From Luedemannella flava (lineage in GTDB: Bacteria > Actinomycetota > Actinomycetes > Mycobacteriales > Micromonosporaceae): a stretch of DNA of 64,000 nt. The stretch lies in assembly GCF_039528515.1 (NCBI RefSeq), contig NZ_BAAALT010000059.1:59606-123605 (forward strand), written 5' to 3'. Under the pieces are notes generated by a model. The model saw only the letters and a program-made list of their open reading frames with translations. It searched no databases and had not been told where the DNA came from. Every line of letters starts with the position of its first letter. Positions within the stretch are counted from its first letter, which is position 1. The position numbers and the translations under genes are program-made. This document shows, piece by piece, positions 27,737 through 36,425 of this stretch.

Positions 27737-28279
27737 TCAACTGGTGCGGGCGCGGCACCGTGTCCATCGCCGTGCCCGCTGTCGCCGGGTTACCAGATCG
27801 GCGGCGATGCGCCGCCCCAGGTAGTCCGCTACCGACGTCGCGGTGGGGATCTCCGGGTCGCCGGTGGCTCCGGCGGGTTCGAACCTCAATCCGGTCAACA
27901 CGGCAGCCACCGCCTGCACTGGGGTGTGGTGGGCCAGCGCGAGCGAGGTCATCTGCGACAACGCGTCGCACAGCCCGCTGATCGTGGAGCCCTGTTTACC
28001 TGCGGCCAGAACAACGGTGCGCACCGTGTGGTCGGCGGTGGTCGTGATGGTGACCCGACCGTCGAGGCCGTTGATCGCGAACTCGTACGTGTGCCCACGC
28101 CCGTGTCGTCGCTTGGTCGCTTGCCGCTCCACTGACACACCACCTTGATCGAACAGGTGTTCCCATAAGTCGTCGAGCATAGCCGCCCCCATGCGGCCCC
28201 ACGCAAGTGTGACTGGGCGTGTTGCCTGGCGGATGAGCACGCAGTTTGGCGAGGCGAAGTCGACGCCATCGCTGGCCAT
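27737..28279 (-). CDS. Stand-alone TSCPD-domain protein (NrdJ C-terminus-like)
   Basis: 180 aa. The segment STISGLCDALSQMTSLAL and the end FEPAGATGDPEIPTATSVAD match the TSCPD domain at the C-terminus of B12-dependent class II ribonucleotide reductase (NrdJ). The catalytic reductase core is absent and the TSCPD cysteine pair itself is not seen. Start at ATG 28279; ATG 28192 and 28180 are alternatives. Such free-standing domains occur in actinobacteria without known function. A palindrome lies just upstream. Confidence 0.6.
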   Translation of the reverse strand: MASDGVDFASPNCVLIRQATRPVTLAWGRMGAAMLDDLWEHLFDQGGVSVERQATKRRHGRGHTYEFAINGLDGRVTITTTADHTVRTVVLAAGKQGSTISGLCDALSQMTSLALAHHTPVQAVAAVLTGLRFEPAGATGDPEIPTATSVADYLGRRIAADLVTRRQRARRWTRCRARTS

Positions 28280-28292
28280 CGACGATCACCCC

Positions 28293-28304
28293 TGATCATG
28301 ATCA
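28293..28304. promoter_or_regulatory. Perfect 12-bp palindrome between divergent genes
   Basis: TGATCATGATCA is its own reverse complement and starts 14 bp upstream of the TSCPD gene start, in the 117-bp gap to the divergent 28397 gene. Its position fits an operator. No cognate regulator is adjacent. Confidence 0.35.
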
Positions 28305-28396
28305 TTCTTGGGTCAGGCGGGCTGCCCACCTAGACTTGATGATCTTCGTAACGGCGGCGAGGAGGAGCCACACGGGCAGGCGCGTCGAGGTTAGAT

Positions 28397-29068
28397 GTGC
28401 CGGTGGCGGTTCATAACGTGGTGCGCACCCTCCCGGACATACCGACACTGCGCGAGCGGTGTCGAGCGATGGCGATGCTGGACGCGATCTTGAGTCCTGA
28501 GTGGGAGTCGCGGTACTACTCCTTCGACGCGCGCTGGGCGCCAGGCGAGCAGATGGCGTCCATGCGGAACGGATCGGGCGACGCGTGGTCGATCGTGTTC
28601 TCGCCATCGGGCGCGTTCATCCGAGGCTTCGACCACGAGTCACCGATGAGCCCGGCCAGCAACGATGGCGAGCTGTGGCCCGGGCTGGTCGACGCGGTGC
28701 CGCAGGTCTTCTCCGGCTGCGTCGACGAGCCGGCGTTCAGTTACAAGGGCACCTTGGAAGCGACGGTGTGCCTGTGGCGGCAGCACGGCGACGATCGGTG
28801 GCACACCGGAGAGCTCGACCTTCCGGATGGCAATGATCCGGACGGTGCCGACCGGCTGTTCCAGGTGCTGGTGGAGGGCACAGCCGTGGCGTACCACCGC
28901 TTCGCCGAGGACTACTACGAGACAACCGTAGATCTTGAGGCGGTCGGCGAGGTTTTCGCCCTGCACCCGCTGTCCGATGAGCTTGTACGCCGCTTGAACG
29001 CGGACCTCGTGGTTGCCGATCTCACGGACGATCTCATCGAGATTGGCTACCCGACCCGGCACGTATAG
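28397..29068 (+). CDS. Conserved hypothetical protein
   Basis: 223 aa, acidic and soluble. The central stretch ASMRNGSGDAWSIVFS with AFIRGFDHESPMSP looks like a conserved core recurring in bacterial proteins of unknown function, often placed near immunity or toxin genes. No catalytic motif or membrane segment is visible. The gene is preceded by a 117-bp divergent spacer with the 28293 palindrome. Confidence 0.65.
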   Translation: MPVAVHNVVRTLPDIPTLRERCRAMAMLDAILSPEWESRYYSFDARWAPGEQMASMRNGSGDAWSIVFSPSGAFIRGFDHESPMSPASNDGELWPGLVDAVPQVFSGCVDEPAFSYKGTLEATVCLWRQHGDDRWHTGELDLPDGNDPDGADRLFQVLVEGTAVAYHRFAEDYYETTVDLEAVGEVFALHPLSDELVRRLNADLVVADLTDDLIEIGYPTRHV

Positions 29069-29270
29069 CGCGGCCGCGCCTCAAGGTGCCGAAATCGCTC
29101 AACGGACACTGCCCTCCCAAGAACCGCCCTTGTACCAATTCGCCAAACTCCCTGCTTGATGGGATGTGAGGGCCACGGCGCCGGCCAAAGGCCGCATCGG
29201 GTCGACCATCTCGCGGCGAACCTCGCGTTCGCCGCTTCAACGGGGTTGCAGGTGTCGCTACAGTGCCAGG

Positions 29271-29966
29271 GTGATTGTCTGGCTGGCCTCGTTTCCCCGG
29301 TCGGGCAACACCTTCTTGCGGATCGCCCTCCATCACCTGTACGGGGTGCGTACCTCGGTCGTGTATGACACCGACTACGTCGCCCGGCGTCTGGGTGCTG
29401 ACCTGATCGGCTTCACGGAGCGACCGGCCGCGATCGAGGCGATGCGCACGGACACCCGGGTGCATTTCGTGAAGACTCACCGGCAGGTAGGCCACGAGGT
29501 GGATCCAGGGGATAAGGCGATCTGCCTGGTCCGCGACGGCCGTGACGCGCTGGTGTCGTGGGCTCGCCAGGTCAGCGAAGCCGAGCCCGGCAGGTTCGCG
29601 GCCGAGCTGCGCAAGATGATCGTCCGGGATGAGCCGGTCGGTGCGGGAAGCTGGGGCGCCAACGTGCTGAGCTGGCTGCAGCCGCCCGTGCCGAACCGCC
29701 TGCTGCTGCGTTACGAGGACCTGGTCGGCGATCCGGCGTACGCCGTGGAACGAGTCGTCACGGCGCTCGCGCCGCAGCTGTCACCGAGGGCCGGGGCGGT
29801 GATCCCGTCGTTCGCGGACCTTCAGCAGGTAGATGACCAGTTTTTCCGTCGCGGGAGGAGCAGCACCCACCGTGACGAGTTGCCAGCGGATCTGCATGAG
29901 CTGTTCTGGTCCCGGCCCGACAACGTGGCCGCGATGCGGCTGGTCGGCTTCCCGCCGACGGGGTAG
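29271..29966 (+). CDS. Sulfotransferase-domain protein
   Basis: 231 aa from GTG 29271, chosen because the first strand (VIVWLASFPRSGNTF) begins at the start, as in the family. FPRSGNTFLR is the 5'-phosphosulfate-binding loop for PAPS and VRDGRDALVSWARQ the 3'-phosphate site. RYEDLVGDP is the third conserved segment. It would transfer sulfate from PAPS to a small-molecule hydroxyl or amine. The ribosome binding site is weak. No acceptor-making neighbour is evident. Confidence 0.75.
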   Translation: MIVWLASFPRSGNTFLRIALHHLYGVRTSVVYDTDYVARRLGADLIGFTERPAAIEAMRTDTRVHFVKTHRQVGHEVDPGDKAICLVRDGRDALVSWARQVSEAEPGRFAAELRKMIVRDEPVGAGSWGANVLSWLQPPVPNRLLLRYEDLVGDPAYAVERVVTALAPQLSPRAGAVIPSFADLQQVDDQFFRRGRSSTHRDELPADLHELFWSRPDNVAAMRLVGFPPTG

Positions 29967-30070
29967 CACTTACGCCCGGCGCGCCGAGTGTCACCAGAGG
30001 TCTCGGCCGAGGGACACGCGCCGTCCTCAGCCGATCTGGATGCACCGTGCCCGCCGCGCCGGGCCTCTCG

Positions 30071-30604
30071 TCACCGCGATGACCGGTCACGAGAATGTGC
30101 TGCTCCCCAGGTGGCGTCCGTGTTGTCGCCGTCCCAGGTCCAGGTGGTGCCGGGCGGGCATCGACCGAGCAGGTACTCGGCGAGTGGTTGCACGATGCGC
30201 CGGGGTGCCTGCGGCTCGCTGCTGACAAGGCCCACTGCGTCGTGCGTGCTTACAAGTGCCGCGTCGAGGATGTCCGGGTCAACGGGCTCGGGGGTTCCGG
30301 ACCAGTCGGTGATCTCGAAGAAGACGACCAGGGTCGTGGTGGCGTCGTCGCGGCGGGTGTTGATGCAGAAGGCGATCGGCCCGACGGTGTGGACGGTCAG
30401 GCCGACCTCTTCGCGGACCTCGCGGATGAGGGCGGTGGTCAGCAGTTCGCCGGGTTCGACCGCACCGCCGGGCGCCAGCCACAGGGTCATGTCCTGGTAG
30501 GCCTCCCGGACCAGGACGATGCGGTCGCCAGCGCGCAGTAGCGCCCGCACGACGACCCGTACCGCTGCCGGACCCGGCCGGGCCGCCACATCGCCCGGTG
30601 CCAC
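30071..30604 (-). CDS. NUDIX hydrolase (downstream member of pair)
   Basis: 177 aa. The NUDIX box GGAVEPGELLTTALIREVREEVGL is complete in its catalytic REVREE part. Start ATG 30604 puts the gene 118 bp inside the upstream NUDIX gene, so the true start may be a later GTG. It is the third gene of the exporter-NUDIX-NUDIX unit. Likely a nucleotide or NDP-sugar pyrophosphatase. Confidence 0.7.
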   Translation of the reverse strand: MAPGDVAARPGPAAVRVVVRALLRAGDRIVLVREAYQDMTLWLAPGGAVEPGELLTTALIREVREEVGLTVHTVGPIAFCINTRRDDATTTLVVFFEITDWSGTPEPVDPDILDAALVSTHDAVGLVSSEPQAPRRIVQPLAEYLLGRCPPGTTWTWDGDNTDATWGAAHSRDRSSR

Positions 30605-31113
30605 GTGTTGAGCGGGTGGTGTTTGCGATGTGCGGGTGAGATGGTGGGTGCGGCGCAGGTCGGCAGGTCGAACAGGTTGCGCCCCGCGCGTAGGTGCTCG
30701 GCGAGGAGGTCCGCGATGCCGTGCGGTCGGATGTCGAGGTTCGTGAGGCCTGTCGGGGTGAGCGGATGGGCCTCGAGGTGGTACTCGCCGGCGTCGGTTC
30801 CGGCAGTGGTGAGCTCGGGGCCGGTGCGGGTGTGCGGGTTCGGGTTATCGACGCGGGCGAGGAACACCGCCTGCCCGGACGGCGCGTCGTTGATGAGGTG
30901 GATGAGCCGGTAGATGGTCGCGTGCCCGCCGGTCTCTTCCCGCAGTTCCCGGGCCAGCGCCGTGGTCAGGGTCATGTCCGTTGGTTCGATTCCACCGCCG
31001 GGCAGCACCCAGTAGTCGGGTCGGCCGGGTCGGATCCGGTGGATGAGCAGCAGTTGGTCGTCGCGGGTCAGCGCGATGGCCCGTACGCGGCTCACGGTGA
31101 TCGGCGCGGTCAT
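30487..31113 (-). CDS. NUDIX hydrolase (upstream member of pair)
   Basis: 208 aa. The NUDIX box spans GGGIEPTDMTLTTALARELREETGG, with the RELREE metal site. The first ~165 residues are conserved; the last ~40 (from WHRAMWRPG) are arginine-rich and read across the start of the next NUDIX gene in another frame, suggesting the ancestral stop was lost. ATG 31113 overlaps the ABC gene stop as ATGA. It is a close paralogue of the NUDIX domain in the 34794 fusion protein. Confidence 0.72.
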   Translation of the reverse strand: MTAPITVSRVRAIALTRDDQLLLIHRIRPGRPDYWVLPGGGIEPTDMTLTTALARELREETGGHATIYRLIHLINDAPSGQAVFLARVDNPNPHTRTGPELTTAGTDAGEYHLEAHPLTPTGLTNLDIRPHGIADLLAEHLRAGRNLFDLPTCAAPTISPAHRKHHPLNTWHRAMWRPGRVRQRYGSSCGRYCALATASSWSGRPTRT

Positions 31114-33044
31114 GACGGGTCCGTACGGTCGCTGTAACCGGCGGCCTGCAGGGCGAACAGGTCGGCGTAGCGGCCACCAGCGTCCATCAGCTCGTCGTGG
31201 GTTCCGGCCTCAACGAGGGCGCCGTCGTGCAGGACGAAGATGCGGTCGGCGTGGCGGACGTTTGCCAGCCGGTGCGTGATCAGGATCGTGGTCGCGGTGC
31301 CATGCCGGTCACGGATGGCCTGGAAGAGGGCGTCCTCGGCGCGGGGGTCGAGGGCGGACGACGGCTCGTCCATGATCAGGAGTTCGGCGTCGCGGTAGAA
31401 GCCGCGGGCGGCGGTAATGCGCTGCCACTGCCCGCCGGAGAGGTCCTGCCCGTCGGCGAAGGTACGGTCCAGCAGCGTGTCATACCCGTGCGGCAGGTCC
31501 TCGATCATGTCGTGGGCCACCGCCCTGGTAGCGGCGGCCTGGATCCGCTCCTGCTCGGGCGGGGTGGTGATGTCTCCGATGGCGATGTTGGTCGCGGCGC
31601 TGAGCGGCCATTTGAAGTAGTCCTGGCTGACCACCGCGATCCGCGCCCGCACCAGATCGGGGTTCAGGTCGGTGAGGGTGTGCCCGTTCCAGGTGATCTT
31701 CCCGTCGTCGGGGGTGCGAAGGCCGGCGATGAGGGCGGCCAGGGTGGACTTGCCGGATCCGTTCTCCCCGACGAACGCCACCGTCTGCCCGGCATTCACA
31801 ACCAGGCTGACCTGGTCGAGCGCGGGGGTGTCGCGGTCGGGGTAGCTCAGGCTCACCTGGTCGACGGCGAGTTCGCGCAGCGGACCAGGTGTGTGGGTGC
31901 CGGCGGGTGGGGGCATGTAGTCGCCGGCGCGGGTCATGAAGCCGGTGTAGTCGCCGAAATGCTGCCCGTCGGTGTAGGTGCGGTCGATCTGGAACGTCAC
32001 CACAGCCAGGGACCGCTGCGCGGCCTGGACCGCGATCACACACGTGGCCGCCGCCGACAACGGAATCTGCCCATCGAGGAGCAGCAACCCCAGCAGCACG
32101 TACACGGCGGTCGTGGCGATGCCGCCGATGATCGCGCCGACGCTGGTCGTGGTGGTGACCCTGCGGGCGAGGTCGAGCTGGATGCGAGTTTCGGCGCCCA
32201 TGACGCGGTCGTACTGGTCGAGCAGGAAGTCACGCAGTCGGTAGGTGCGTAGTTCGGCGGCGGTGGCGCGTTCGGCCATGAGCCGGTGCAGGATCCACAA
32301 CCGGCGTCGTCGTACCGACCCGGCCAGGTAGGTCTGGTAGCGCTGGTGGCCGGCCTTCACCGACGCCCACCCGTTGGGCACGGTCGCCATCAGCAACGCG
32401 ACCAGCAGCAGCGGATGGATCACCACGACCGCCACGGTCACCGCGAGGAGCCCGACGACCCCGGCGGCCAGGTTCGTCACACCTTGCACGAGGGACATCA
32501 CCGCGTCCGTGCCGCGGGAGGCGCGTTCCATGTCGTCGGCGAACGCGTCCGCGTCGAACGCGTCCAACCGCACCGCGGTGGTCGTCTCGAACAGGCGGCG
32601 TTCGGCCTGCAGGTTCACCCGCGGATTGAGCCCGTTCTGCGCGTACCCGAGCGCGATACCCATGCCGGCCCGCACCGCTGTCGCCGCCGCGAGCAGGGTC
32701 AGGGCGGGCAGGGCGGCGCGGACCCGGTCGGGGGTCGGGCCGCCGGCGAACAACTCCACCAGTACCCGTTGGGTGGCCAGGAGCCCGAACGTCGACATCA
32801 CCCCGGCCGTCAGCGTCGCGACGATCACGATCAGGGTGCGGGTACGGTCGGCACGCCAGCTGATCCGCATCGCCTGCCAGGCCAGGCGCGGCAGCTCGGT
32901 GAAAACCGCGAGCACGCCGGCGGCGGCGCGGGCCCGCAGGCCGCTCTCCCACCACATCGAGCGCAGCTCCGGCAAAACCGACTCACCCGCCGGGTCCGCC
33001 GTAGTGGTCTGCGTGCTAGTGGTCGTTGCCTCGGTCGTGGTCAC
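31110..33044 (-). CDS. ABC exporter (fused membrane and ATPase domains)
   Basis: 644 aa from GTG 33044, preferred because GAGGAGG lies just upstream. The transmembrane domain covers ~50-370 with about six hydrophobic helices, followed by an ATPase domain: Walker A GENGSGKST near 420, Q-loop SQDYFKWP, signature LSGGQWQR near 535, Walker B LLIMDEPSSALDP and switch ITHRL. Family: half-size multidrug/lipid/peptide exporters that dimerise. Its stop overlaps the NUDIX gene start. The Thr-rich extreme N-terminus is probably disordered. Confidence 0.85.
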   Translation of the reverse strand: MTTTEATTTSTQTTTADPAGESVLPELRSMWWESGLRARAAAGVLAVFTELPRLAWQAMRISWRADRTRTLIVIVATLTAGVMSTFGLLATQRVLVELFAGGPTPDRVRAALPALTLLAAATAVRAGMGIALGYAQNGLNPRVNLQAERRLFETTTAVRLDAFDADAFADDMERASRGTDAVMSLVQGVTNLAAGVVGLLAVTVAVVVIHPLLLVALLMATVPNGWASVKAGHQRYQTYLAGSVRRRRLWILHRLMAERATAAELRTYRLRDFLLDQYDRVMGAETRIQLDLARRVTTTTSVGAIIGGIATTAVYVLLGLLLLDGQIPLSAAATCVIAVQAAQRSLAVVTFQIDRTYTDGQHFGDYTGFMTRAGDYMPPPAGTHTPGPLRELAVDQVSLSYPDRDTPALDQVSLVVNAGQTVAFVGENGSGKSTLAALIAGLRTPDDGKITWNGHTLTDLNPDLVRARIAVVSQDYFKWPLSAATNIAIGDITTPPEQERIQAAATRAVAHDMIEDLPHGYDTLLDRTFADGQDLSGGQWQRITAARGFYRDAELLIMDEPSSALDPRAEDALFQAIRDRHGTATTILITHRLANVRHADRIFVLHDGALVEAGTHDELMDAGGRYADLFALQAAGYSDRTDPS

Positions 33045-33349
33045 CTGACCTCCTCGCCGATGGGGTGGACGACGGCGCGCGTACACCGTCGCAGCTGTAC
33101 GAGGTCGCACGGCCTCTCGGGTTGTGGCGGAGGGCGACTTTCACGATGACAGTCCGGTATGACACCTACCGTCCGAGATTTGTCACCGTTCCCGTGACAG
33201 CGGTCGCCATTGATCAGGTCGGCGTGGCGGGGATCTCGATGACCCCGGTTCGCCTCCTGCCTGCCGTGTCGGGTGGGCGGGACGTGCCGGCGGTTTCGCG
33301 GCGGTGAAATGGATTGCCCCGCGATGGTCGAGTGCCGATTCTCCTCACC
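33045..33349. other. Divergent gap containing a short gene remnant
   Basis: 305 bp between the ABC exporter and the methyltransferase. Bases 33289-33334 match 22069-22114 and encode LDHRGAIHFTAAKPP on the minus strand, with a stop a few codons upstream. The rest shows nothing recognisable. Confidence 0.5.
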
Positions 33350-34156
33350 ATGACCAATGTGATCGATATCTACACCGATGGTGACGAGGATGGCCGGTTG
33401 GTTCGCGATCGCGACCAGGTGGAATGGGCGCGCACGTGCGATCTGCTCGCCCGCTGGCTGCCACCGCCACCGGCAGTGGTGCTCGATGTGGGCGGCGGGC
33501 CGGGACGCTACGCCGAACACCTGACGGGCCGCGGCTACACGGTGACCATCTACGACCTCGTCCCGCGCCACGTCGAACAGGCAGCAGCCCGTGGGATCAC
33601 CGCGCACGTCGCGGACGCGCGTGACCTTCCCGCAAAGACGGGCACAGCGGACGCGGTGTTGCTGCTGGGACCGCTGTATCACCTTCCCGAGCGTGCCGAC
33701 CGGGCCTCGGCTCTGGCGGAGGCCGTGCGTGTGCTGCGACCTGGTGGGGTTCTGGTCGCGACGGCGCTGTCGCGGTGGGCGCGTGTATTCGTGCGGGCCG
33801 CCGCCGGGCAACTGGGCGACCCCATGTGGCATGAGCACACCCTGACCAGCATGAGGGCCGGCCACGTGGAGGACGGCGATGCGTGGGACCAGGTGGTCTA
33901 CCTGCACGATGTCAACGAGCTCGCCACCGAGTTGACGGCCGCCGGGCTGCGCGACGCTCAGGTGCTCGGCGTGGAAGGCCCGATCGGGGCGTGGGCCAGG
34001 GTTCATCCCCAGCTCAATCCTCATGCGCTGCGACTGGCCGAACGGGCCGAAGTCGCGCTCGCCGCGACGTCGATCCATCTGCTCGCGACCGCGACGGCAC
34101 CCGTACGGCCTCCCGACCCGGGCGATGACCTGATGAGGGGACGAGCAGTCGGATGA
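33350..34156 (+). CDS. Class I SAM-dependent methyltransferase
   Basis: 268 aa from ATG 33350. Motif I VVLDVGGGPGRY near residues 40-51, acidic motif II in YTVTIYDLV, motif III ADAVLLLGPLYHL and VLRPGGVLV are all present, in the order typical of methyltransferase_11/25. The substrate is small and unknown. It is coupled by an ATGA overlap to the HIT gene. Confidence 0.8.
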   Translation: MTNVIDIYTDGDEDGRLVRDRDQVEWARTCDLLARWLPPPPAVVLDVGGGPGRYAEHLTGRGYTVTIYDLVPRHVEQAAARGITAHVADARDLPAKTGTADAVLLLGPLYHLPERADRASALAEAVRVLRPGGVLVATALSRWARVFVRAAAGQLGDPMWHEHTLTSMRAGHVEDGDAWDQVVYLHDVNELATELTAAGLRDAQVLGVEGPIGAWARVHPQLNPHALRLAERAEVALAATSIHLLATATAPVRPPDPGDDLMRGRAVG

Positions 34157-34668
34157 TCTCGCATGAGCCGGCCGGCTACCGGTGCCCGTTCTGCGTCCTG
34201 ATCGCCGGCGGGGCCACCGACATCAGCGGCCCGGACGATGTCGTGGCCCGCACGGACGTGGCGGTCGCGTTCATCGCCCCGTCGTGGAAGCCACACAATC
34301 CGGGATCGGTGCTGGTGGTCAGCGCGGTCCACGTCGAGAACCTCTACACATTGCCCACGGTCGTGGGGCACGGGGTGCACGACCTTGTCCAGCAGGTCGC
34401 GGTTGCAATACGCCGCAGCTACGGCTGTGCGGGTATCTCCACCCGCCAGCACAACGAGCCCGCCGGCGACCAGAGTGTGTGGCACTACCACGTCCATGTC
34501 TCGCCGCGATTCGACGGCGACGACCTGTACCGGTCCCTTCAGTCGTCCACCCACCCCACCCGAGAGGAACGGACCAGATTCGCGGACCTGTTGCGTGACC
34601 AACTGCGGCGGGCGTCTCACCAACCCGCCGTAGCGAGCGGCGACGGGCCTGGCCGTGACGGTGGTTAG
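34153..34668 (+). CDS. HIT-family protein
   Basis: 171 aa. The histidine triad HYHVHV is at 111-116 with the supporting QHNEPAGDQSVW just before it, and CPFC at 11-14 suggests a structural zinc. HIT proteins hydrolyse or transfer nucleoside phosphoramidates, Ap4A or AMP-lysine. Translational coupling to a methyltransferase and nearby NUDIX genes points to nucleotide-derivative metabolism. Confidence 0.85.
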   Translation: MISHEPAGYRCPFCVLIAGGATDISGPDDVVARTDVAVAFIAPSWKPHNPGSVLVVSAVHVENLYTLPTVVGHGVHDLVQQVAVAIRRSYGCAGISTRQHNEPAGDQSVWHYHVHVSPRFDGDDLYRSLQSSTHPTREERTRFADLLRDQLRRASHQPAVASGDGPGRDGG

Positions 34669-34793
34669 GCCGTCGAGCTTGGCGGGCCGGGTGCGGATGG
34701 TGGTGCTGCCTGACCACGGGAGCCGGTGCCGACTTTTGATGGTCGCGCCCTGGTGGTAGTCGGGCCCGCCGCGGTTGGCGGACCGTGCTGACC

Positions 34794-36425
34794 TCACAGG
34801 TCACCGGATGAGGCCGAGTGTCGGGTGTACCAGCGGGCGAACTGGGCGAAGACCGACTGGTGGTGCCACTGCAGCTGCCAGGTCTCGCGGTCGTGGTCGG
34901 GCATCGCCGCCAACGGCTGCGCGGCGCCCGGCGGGATGTACACGGTCCACAGGGGCAGCCTGCCGCTGTGGCCCGCCGGTGCGGTGGCGACGGTGCCGGT
35001 GCGCTGGTGGGTGAAGGTGACCAGCCCCGCATCGTCGGCGTAGACGAGCGCGGCGGTGGACGTACACGACCGGTTGTCGGTGAGGTCGGCCAGGTGCGCC
35101 ATGCCCCGCGCGCCAGCGGCATCGATGAGGTGTTTAACCAGAGCACCCGGGTAGCCGCTGAGTTCATCCAGGCCGAACGCGGAGTCTTCCACGATCAGCG
35201 GCCGCCCCAGCCGTTCGAAGGCCTGTTGGGCCTTGTGCCGGGCGACGGCGGCCACGTCGACGTCCTGGATCTCGACCAGATCCAGGCTCACCCGTTCGAG
35301 ACGGATGTCGTGGCCGGCGACGTGGTCGGCGGCGATCGCGAACTTCGCGGTGCTGCTGGTGGCCATCGCGAGCGGCCCGGTCCAGGGTTGCGGGGTCCGC
35401 CGCGACCGCCACCGCACCACACGGGTCTCGCGCAGGTCGGGGAGAGTGAACAGGTCCCGGCCCTCGCGCAGCTTGTCGGCGATCCATCGCATCGTCGGCA
35501 CCGGCCAGATCCGGCCGATTCCGAGCAGGTCGGGGTCGAGGGGCACTTCTTCCAGGTCGTAGTCGCCGTTACCTGGCTCGATGAGCTCCGGTCCGGTCCG
35601 AGCATCGGGATCCCAGGCGTCGACGCGGCCGAGGAAGATCGCATGCGCTTGGCCGTGCACGACCCCGATGTGGACGAGTCGGTGCAGGTCGACACGCCCG
35701 CCCAACTCTTCGTGGTTCTCGCGGTGCGCGGCGTCTTCGAGGCTGCCATCGTGCGGTTCGATCCCGCCACCCGGAACGACCCAGTACACGTCCTGACCGG
35801 GTTTGGTCCGTCTGATCAGCAACAGCCGGTTCGACGGCGTCACCGCCAAGGTGCGCACTCGCTGCACCACCGGCTCCTCCACCGTCGCGGTGGGTAGATC
35901 GGTGAGCAGTTCGGCGAGGAACCTGTCCTTCGCGGCCGTGTAGCTGGCCCGGTCATCACCATGCTCCGCAGCCAGGCGAATCTTGAGGGCAGCGTACGCT
36001 TCGGCCAGGTGTGGCTGGTCGCGTAGCCGATCGCGGACGGCCAGGTAGTAGGCCCCTTGCGGGTCACCGTCGGGCAGCACGTGCACGTGGGCAACCCGTA
36101 CCCGTGGCGCGGTCTCGGCGACGAACAACATCCCGCCCTGATCACCCTTATCCCCACGGAACACATACCCGCACGCGCCCAGTCTGTCGATGATCTGCTC
36201 CGGGTCGGCGTGCACGGCCAGCAACACAGCGAGGTCGACGATCGGCTTGGCGGGTAGGCCAACCACGGCCGTGGACCCGACATGTTCGACAGCCAGCGCC
36301 CACGCGCTGAGCGCGGCGCGGATGCGGGCAATATGGTCGGCGGCAATGTGTGCCCAGCCCGCATCGTGGGCAACGACTTTCACCGTGCCGTACGCGAGAC
36401 CCGCGGCGGGGCCGCCGGTGTTCAC
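34794..36425 (-). CDS. Three-domain GrpB-NUDIX-Ham1 fusion
   Basis: 543 aa. Domain 1 (~14-175) is GrpB/UPF0157 with EHVGSTAVVGLPAKPIVDL, a nucleotidyltransferase-like fold. Domain 2 (~188-335) is NUDIX, with the box at 219-243 ending RENHEELGG; its first Glu is displaced by one residue relative to consensus. Domain 3 (~359-535) resembles Ham1/RdgB non-canonical purine NTP pyrophosphatase (VEDSAFGLDELSGYPGALVK at 412-431). GTG 36425 overlaps the upstream gene as GTGA. Three phosphate-handling domains in one chain suggest nucleotide sanitation or a modified-nucleotide pathway. The combination is unusual to me. Confidence 0.78.
   Translation of the reverse strand: MNTGGPAAGLAYGTVKVVAHDAGWAHIAADHIARIRAALSAWALAVEHVGSTAVVGLPAKPIVDLAVLLAVHADPEQIIDRLGACGYVFRGDKGDQGGMLFVAETAPRVRVAHVHVLPDGDPQGAYYLAVRDRLRDQPHLAEAYAALKIRLAAEHGDDRASYTAAKDRFLAELLTDLPTATVEEPVVQRVRTLAVTPSNRLLLIRRTKPGQDVYWVVPGGGIEPHDGSLEDAAHRENHEELGGRVDLHRLVHIGVVHGQAHAIFLGRVDAWDPDARTGPELIEPGNGDYDLEEVPLDPDLLGIGRIWPVPTMRWIADKLREGRDLFTLPDLRETRVVRWRSRRTPQPWTGPLAMATSSTAKFAIAADHVAGHDIRLERVSLDLVEIQDVDVAAVARHKAQQAFERLGRPLIVEDSAFGLDELSGYPGALVKHLIDAAGARGMAHLADLTDNRSCTSTAALVYADDAGLVTFTHQRTGTVATAPAGHSGRLPLWTVYIPPGAAQPLAAMPDHDRETWQLQWHHQSVFAQFARWYTRHSASSGDL

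Noticed and set aside
34818..35897. 359-codon plus frame
   Set aside because: Antisense to the GrpB-NUDIX-Ham1 gene.
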